From: Synaphobranchus kaupii
Taxonomy: Eukaryota; Chordata; Actinopteri; Anguilliformes; Synaphobranchidae
Length of the DNA stretch: 64,000 nucleotides
Direction of reading: 5' to 3'
Assembly: GCA_029718625.1 (NCBI GenBank)
Contig: CM056376.1
Coordinates: 112,832,110-112,896,109 of the forward strand
Shown: positions 58,400 to 64,000 of the stretch, piece by piece
Layout: every line of letters starts with the position of its first letter
How positions within the stretch are numbered: the stretch's first letter is position 1
Translations under genes and position numbers: made by a program
The notes under the pieces: generated by a model
The model's input: the letters and a program-made list of their open reading frames with translations, nothing else
Told to the model about the DNA's origin: nothing
Databases searched by the model: none

Positions 58400-58900
58400 A
58401 TACATGTCGCTGCCATCTTGGATTTTCTGCTAATTTGCATAATATGCGACATAGTTTTTCCCTTAGGCTTTTTTGTTTCTTGACCAATTTGGACCAGACT
58501 TGGTACATATCATAATGTACCTAATTATTGCTAACTATATTCCAGCTATATCGGACAATAACTACGGGAACTGTGAGCCAATCAATGTGAGATTGGGCGA
58601 GGCCTATCAAATAAATGGCTATAACTCATTGACCGTTCATCCAATTTGAACAAACCTCGGGAATAACGTTTGTGAGATACCACTGAGGATGCTTGCCAAA
58701 GTATGTCCAAATCCGTCCATGGGGGCCTATAAACCTTGTGTTTTTCTACTTAATGGCTCAATACAATCCTGAAATTTTATATACATGGTCCATGGCTGGA
58801 ATTTATGAAATTGGCCATGACCTATCACCTGGGCCACCAGTTTATCTTAACCACATGACTCGCAGGGATTTAAACTCATAATTCAACTGTTATCCTCCAG
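58400..58900. repeat. dispersed repeat candidate
   Basis: Words such as GACCAATTTGGACCAGACTT, CATTGACCGTTCATCC and TCCGTCCATGGGGGCCTATA belong, in my recollection, to a widespread fish repeat. A matching 3' part may be the AATTGCCGCTTGCGGCTATA stretch at 61455-61480. No termini are defined. Confidence 0.35.
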
Positions 58901-58965
58901 TGGGGCTCTGTAGGCACTCAAAGGGCACAATCAAGTGAATAATTATCCAAAAATTCATCCAAAAT

Positions 58966-59660
58966 AAAAAATGTATGCAATTGGAGTTGCAAATTAAAAC
59001 ATTATAAAAACAATTAGTTGACATAGTACATGTGAATTCAGTGCAATTAGCCAACGCAACTGCTGAGCAAACAAGCCAATTCACTGCCCTCGCATTCTCC
59101 CTAACATTCTTTATTTTGTGTGTACAGTAAACGTGAGTACAGTTATTTATTACTAACGCAGCGGTTATGTTGAACTTCCAACAAGTTGAAAGAAGTAAAA
59201 GATAAATCAGGTGAAATGATGGTCACTTCATTTATTTAAGGATGTGCAGAAATTTTATAGGTAGGCTACTTTTAATAGGTTTCAAAAACTTCAACCGCAG
59301 AATTAATAACTTGGACAATTTGGCAATGGGAAGTTAATGCTCCTAGCTGTTGTTTATTTTTTAATACTAATTATCCAATTGAGAGGAAAAAATTAATAAA
59401 TTCTGCAATTGGAGTTGCTCCTTAAGATGCTAATGAAAACAATTAGTGTCGTCTACATCCCAAGTCTGAGTGCAGAGAAACCCACCTGCGGACAATTCAG
59501 TGCAATTAGCCTAACGTCCGTCCATATTCGAGCAAACAACACAAGCCTTATTCACTGCCCTCCCATTCTCCATTTTGTGTGTCAAGAAGTACACGTGAGT
59601 AGTTATTTATTACTAATGCAGTGGTTATGTTGAACTTCCAACAAGTTGAAAGAAGTAATC
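58966..59660 (+). repeat. diverged tandem duplication, ~435-bp offset
   Basis: Blocks CAATTGGAGTTGC, AATTCAGTGCAATTAGCC, TTCACTGCCCTC and GTTATGTTGAACTTCCAACA occur in order at 58978-59200 and again at 59408-59655. The copies differ by many substitutions and indels. No coding function. Confidence 0.75.
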
Positions 59661-61946
59661 GTTAAGACGCTTATGTAAACAATTAGATGACCTAATAGAA
59701 AAGTGAAGTGAAGCGCAGCATCTGCCTACACCTCATTGCATTCGATTACGTGAAAATTCGGTGCAGCTTTCCATTATGTTAACACCTCCGTCTTTAATAT
59801 ACGTATCTATCTGATAACATGAATCAGACAAGGGAGTTAATATGGATGGAACTTCAAATGTCAACTTGCAATGTAATAATTATGGATGTTAAGTTGTTTT
59901 TCACGAAAAGCATTGGCTAAAGTCATGGTGCAAGAAAACGGCACTGCGATGTCACTGGGCGAATTCGGAGATGGCTACAGATGAGGAAATCATTTCCAAA
60001 CCTCACACGAAAGGTAAAACGATAGGCTAGCCTACTTGTCTGTTGAAACCAACTCTGTCGATGCAGAAAGATGCATGTCTTCAAGCGGACAAGTTTCACC
60101 AAGTATCGTCAATCAATTACAGAAAAAACTGTTAAACTGACCTTGTTCAAATTTAATCATGGAGTTTAGAACCTTGATTTTTCATCTGAACATTGTACAT
60201 GACATTCACCACTTTTATGTAGTTTTTTTTTTTTTTAATAGGCGTATATCTCTGCTGCAAACCATTTAATTCTTATTAATAGCTAGCCTACTATTTCTTT
60301 AATGATTTCTGTGCAAGTTAAATGTTAGATAAATGCGTGCTTTCATTCGTAATGTGACAATTCCCTACTGCTTCAAGTAAAATTTCAAAATATTGCCGCA
60401 TGTCTGCATGACTGAATTTAACACGCGAGTGTCTATCAAACATCGCTGTCAGTCATCATCTGTGCTGAATTGGTGCCAATTACTTTTTAATTTTGGAAAT
60501 GAAATCGGGATAATTGTTTGATGAGCGGCTTGACAAAAAGTGCTATAGGCAACCACTGAATGCAGTAGAAACTTCATTTAACTGTCAAAATGCCCAGTAT
60601 TGCATGCTTCTCAAAAATACCACACGTGATAACAAGTAGTCTAAGTGTGTAGTATATCAGTTCTAAAATACATGGGCTGCATTTGCATCCATTGTATTTA
60701 ATAGCCTATAGCTCGGCTACTAGGCTAAATATGATAGACACTTCAGTCAACATTATACATGCTCAGCATGCCATGGTTATTAAAGGTACTAGCTCAACAC
60801 AACTAAATAGTTAATGACTTAAAAAATACATGTAAGTGTAACCCAGGTTACGAGTAGCCTCCATAACGACAAATAGTGATTCTAAAATAAAACATTCCAA
60901 AAAGAAAATGCATCAACTAGGCTAATTAAAATATGTCAACCTCAATAGCCTACTAAGGTGAACCAATAAAACTGTGAGACAGTACATTAGTCAGCCTATC
61001 AGGATGTCAGTCTCACCCTGAAGTTAAGTCTTAGCCGAGTTTGTTTGTACGTAACATTTTAGTTGATATTTCTGGAAGAACCGCTGTGAGTAGGCTAGAG
61101 TCGGGTTTACCAACGTGCAAAGCTTCAAACAGATGACATCTCTGGCAAGCTGAGTTAGCAAAATAAATGTGAGTTCAACCCAAACTAATATTACTGCTAG
61201 TAGAACATAACGTTAACTAAACCAGCAAAACTAGTACTACTACTAGCCTACTACAGTAATTACAAGGCCAGTCTGCACTAGCCTATTATTCTACTACCAT
61301 TAGTCTTTTTGAGTATTTTTACTACCATGCTTGGGTTTCTCAAGCTAACTTCAAGTTTTCCTGTACCTTCAAACTTTACTTTCTTTTTTGTCATATTGCT
61401 TTTATGTTCTTAAATGTCGTATTGACTTTCTTTTGGATTTTAACAGCTCAAATCCTCAATTGCCGCTTGCGGCTATATTTATTGTTTGGTTCCCATCCCT
61501 CTATCCCCCTGCCAATCACCCTCAACAGAATATTGCATTCATTCAGGTACTGATGAAACGATAATGCATCCCACGTTCATCTTGATGAATGGTTATATTT
61601 CACTGAGGGATGTATTTATATGCAGTCAGTGAAAGAATATTTCAAGAGCTTCATCAGTCAAAGGAAAACATGTACAGTAGGTCTGTAGGTAGCTTTCTCA
61701 TAATTCTGGCAAGGGCTTCTTAACCTTTGTGAGTCTCAAGAAAGCTGTGGTCCTCCTCCCCAGATAAAGTGCCCACAGGGGTATTCAACACATGAATCAA
61801 AAATGTGTTAATGTGTACCATTGATTCCTTTTCCATGAAATTCCCAGTAAAAAAAATGTCAAAGTCACCGGAAGGAAATGCAAGAAATGTATTTTTTGCA
61901 GCCTATTCACAGACCCCTTGACTCCCTTCCAATGGACCCCTTAGGG
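59661..61946. other. AT-rich intergenic DNA, no gene seen
   Basis: Contains a T run near 60221-60236 and TAGCCTA-type words. No exon with splice sites, RNA gene or element boundary can be supported. Confidence 0.5.
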
Positions 61947-62122
61947 CAGGTGTGTCAAACTCCTGTCCTGGAAGGCCGCATAGCCTGCTGGTACTGTATT
62001 TGCGGTTTCCTTCAATAAGCTGCCAATTAAAGACTTGAGAACAAGGAGCGTGATGTCTTTAGCCAATCAATTACCTGTTTTAATCACTTGTACTGAAACA
62101 GGACTGGAGTTTGACATGCCTG
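61947..62122. mobile_element. 176-bp hAT MITE
   Basis: The ends CAGGTGTGTCAAACTCCTGT and GGACTGGAGTTTGACATGCC+TG are inverted repeats. The flanking octamers CCTTAGGG (61939-61946) and TCTTAGGG (62123-62130) match at 7 of 8. These features define a small hAT-type MITE common in fish. Confidence 0.85.
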
Positions 62123-64000
62123 TCTTAGGGGTTCATGAACGCAGAATCATAGGCGGCCTTTGCTATGTATCATTTGTTTCACCTGAAAGTGGCCATGCAA
62201 TTGAAAGGGGCCTAGCCTCAATCATAAATTGGAAAGAAAACGTTGTTTATAAAAATCGCCACAGTGAATAAAATAACCGCCTACCCTGTAGTTCCCCCAT
62301 TCAGCCACTGTAGGTGCCTTCTTAATGTGTAGCTGCTGTGCAAATGTCGATGTTGCTGGACATTGGTGAAATTAAATAAGATAATCTCTTCAGGGTGCAT
62401 TAGAAAACAGTTGTAGCTTCATAAACAGGGAGGAATCGGTTCCTTATACATGATCATGTCAGAGATTTTGTAGAAAAAATTAACCTTCAACTGAACCGGA
62501 AGTACATCATGTATACTGTAGCCTACGTAGTACAGTAGGCTACACAAGGGAAAAACACTGAATGTTTATTTGTATAATAATATATTATTGTTCCTATATT
62601 GGAACGTGAATATTTTAGCGTGTATAAACGGTGCATTTTAAGCATATTGTTTTTTGTGACTGTGGCAAGATGAAGGTTGTATATGGTTTGGGCTATTAAT
62701 AGCGCTCTGCTGTTTTATTGCCCTGAAGTGAAACTTGAGAGGCTATTCGCAAGTGGCGAAACTTTGTAAAAATCCTGCATTGGAATTTCTGCAGTTTTCT
62801 TAAAGTTGTTTACAATTTCAGAGAAATATTAATACTATAAGGGGGGGGGGGGGGGGGGGGGGGGTGTGCTTTGAAATGGGCCCCCAAATGGCCACCTCTG
62901 GCCCAGATTAAAAACCTGTGACCGAATTGCATGCAGTGAAGCATTTTGGTTGGATCATGTTGGATGTACAACAAATTGGACGCAAACAATAGCAGGAAAC
63001 AAACCATCGTTCACATTTTCAGCTTCCTTCAGAGGTGACAAACACAAGGGTGTTTTTGTGTGGCACCACTGCTAGTGGAGCGGAACAGAAATGCCACACA
63101 GAAGCAAGCAAGCTTTTTTTAGCGGGAATATGTGGGTGAGGAAAGAGAATTTTGGCACCACTTTCAAATAGAGGAATCAGGAAGCTCCCTTCTGTGTAGA
63201 CAGCTGCCTGCATCTTTATGACCTTTTTATGTTTTTTGCACACTTTAAGAATTTGCATACAAAATTGTTGGAGGGGGTTGGGTGAAAGAAACGGAGGCTT
63301 TTCAGCTAACTGCTAGCATCCTGGTGTTGATGTTACAGTGCTTCCCGCGGCTTAGATTTGCACTGAGTTTGTGGGAAACCTTGCCTTCATTCTACCACAG
63401 AGCAAGAATCAACACAGAATGATTTTAGTTGCATTTTCGTCAACTATGTGACATTTACAGAGAAACGGATGAGCAGATAAAGATGAATCAGCTTGCTTGT
63501 TATTATTCATAGTGGATTGGGCTGAGATCAAAATGTTTTTTTCCAGTTGTTTTATAAATTATTCTTTCTGAAAGGAGTCTGTGTGTGTGGGGGGGGGGTG
63601 TGGGGGGATGAAGTAAAAAATTAATTACAAACATCAACATCTGCTCTCTGCGCAGACCCTTAATTAGAAAGAGGGCCTGAGTTGGAAAATCGATTCGGAG
63701 AGACATGAGAGGTGATTCTGCCAGTGGAGTACCCATACTGAGGTCTGTGCCATGACCCAGAAACACTGCCTCTCATGCAAAAAGGGAGGGAATCACAGCA
63801 TGGCTAAAATGCTGTTTGTTTGTTTTTTGACGCTTGCATTTTTTTTTTAACCAGGTAATTTCTCCTCTGCTTGGAATGTAATTTTTATGTTCAGAAGGCT
63901 GACTTTCTCAGGTCAAAATTCCTGCCCATAAAAAAAATCGACAGCAGGGATGTGCAGTGAATTAACTGCTGAAGAGTTGCCATCCTGAGCTCATCCGCTT
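62123..64000. other. intergenic DNA with homopolymers, no gene
   Basis: A 24-base G run (62841-62864) and a second G-rich tract (about 63588-63606) are the only notable features. Short open frames on the minus strand derive partly from these tracts. Confidence 0.5.

Overview
This window is vertebrate nuclear DNA, almost certainly from a ray-finned fish. The evidence is: interrupted genes with GT-AG introns; GIMAP (AIG1-type) immune GTPase genes in the teleost arrangement of a tiny first coding exon plus one large exon; Sleeping-Beauty-type and other Tc1/mariner copies; tRNA-headed SINEs; and many palindromic MITEs. I cannot fix the species from sequence alone. There is no prokaryotic operon, CRISPR array or plasmid-like content.

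Region 1 to 28 kb is a transposon-rich intergenic stretch. In order it holds: a Tc1/mariner-like element with 25-bp terminal inverted repeats (1338-3065) carrying a nested 8-bp-TSD hAT MITE; a deleted Tc1 (3314-3857); a piggyBac-like end; a broken Ty3/Gypsy-like gag-pol whose Gag N-terminus resembles the PNMA family (minus strand, 6190-8092); a probable 5.4-kb hAT-like element with recognisable but broken exons (10032-15416) containing a fold-back repeat; two satellites built from GGAACATTCC-like words (15.5-17.5 and 23.3-24.3 kb) that flank a 2.2-kb hairpin-forming repeat; several tRNA-derived SINEs; and a Harbinger-like element (25636-27618) with a SINE and a TTAA-flanked palindromic MITE inside it.

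Region 28 to 53 kb is a GIMAP cluster. GIMAP-A (minus, 28241-29579) is intact. GIMAP-B (plus, exon 2 at 45860-46701) is open but has Arg instead of the P-loop Lys. GIMAP-C (plus, exon 2 at 51769-52928) has three single-base frameshifts. Each splices, by frame and splice-site logic, to a 7-base coding first exon ATGGAAG. The most remarkable object is a tandem array of five complete ~2.66-kb units plus a partial sixth (31277-45186). Every unit carries a copy of the GIMAP-B 5' flank and first exon with its splice donor, so GIMAP-B is preceded by six near-identical candidate promoters/first exons. The outermost unit lies head-to-head with a matching minus-strand first exon at 30909-30915, which could serve GIMAP-A.

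Region 49 to 58 kb carries two ~2-kb solo-LTR-like copies in opposite orientation, each with its own 4-bp target duplication. One sits in intron 1 of GIMAP-C; the other sits inside a decayed Sleeping-Beauty-type Tc1. Between them are a Harbinger-like fragment with Myb-like protein remnants, a 37-bp minisatellite and a GA microsatellite.

Region 58.4 to 64 kb shows dispersed repeats, a diverged ~435-bp duplication, a 176-bp hAT MITE with target duplication and a 24-base G run, but no gene that I can support.
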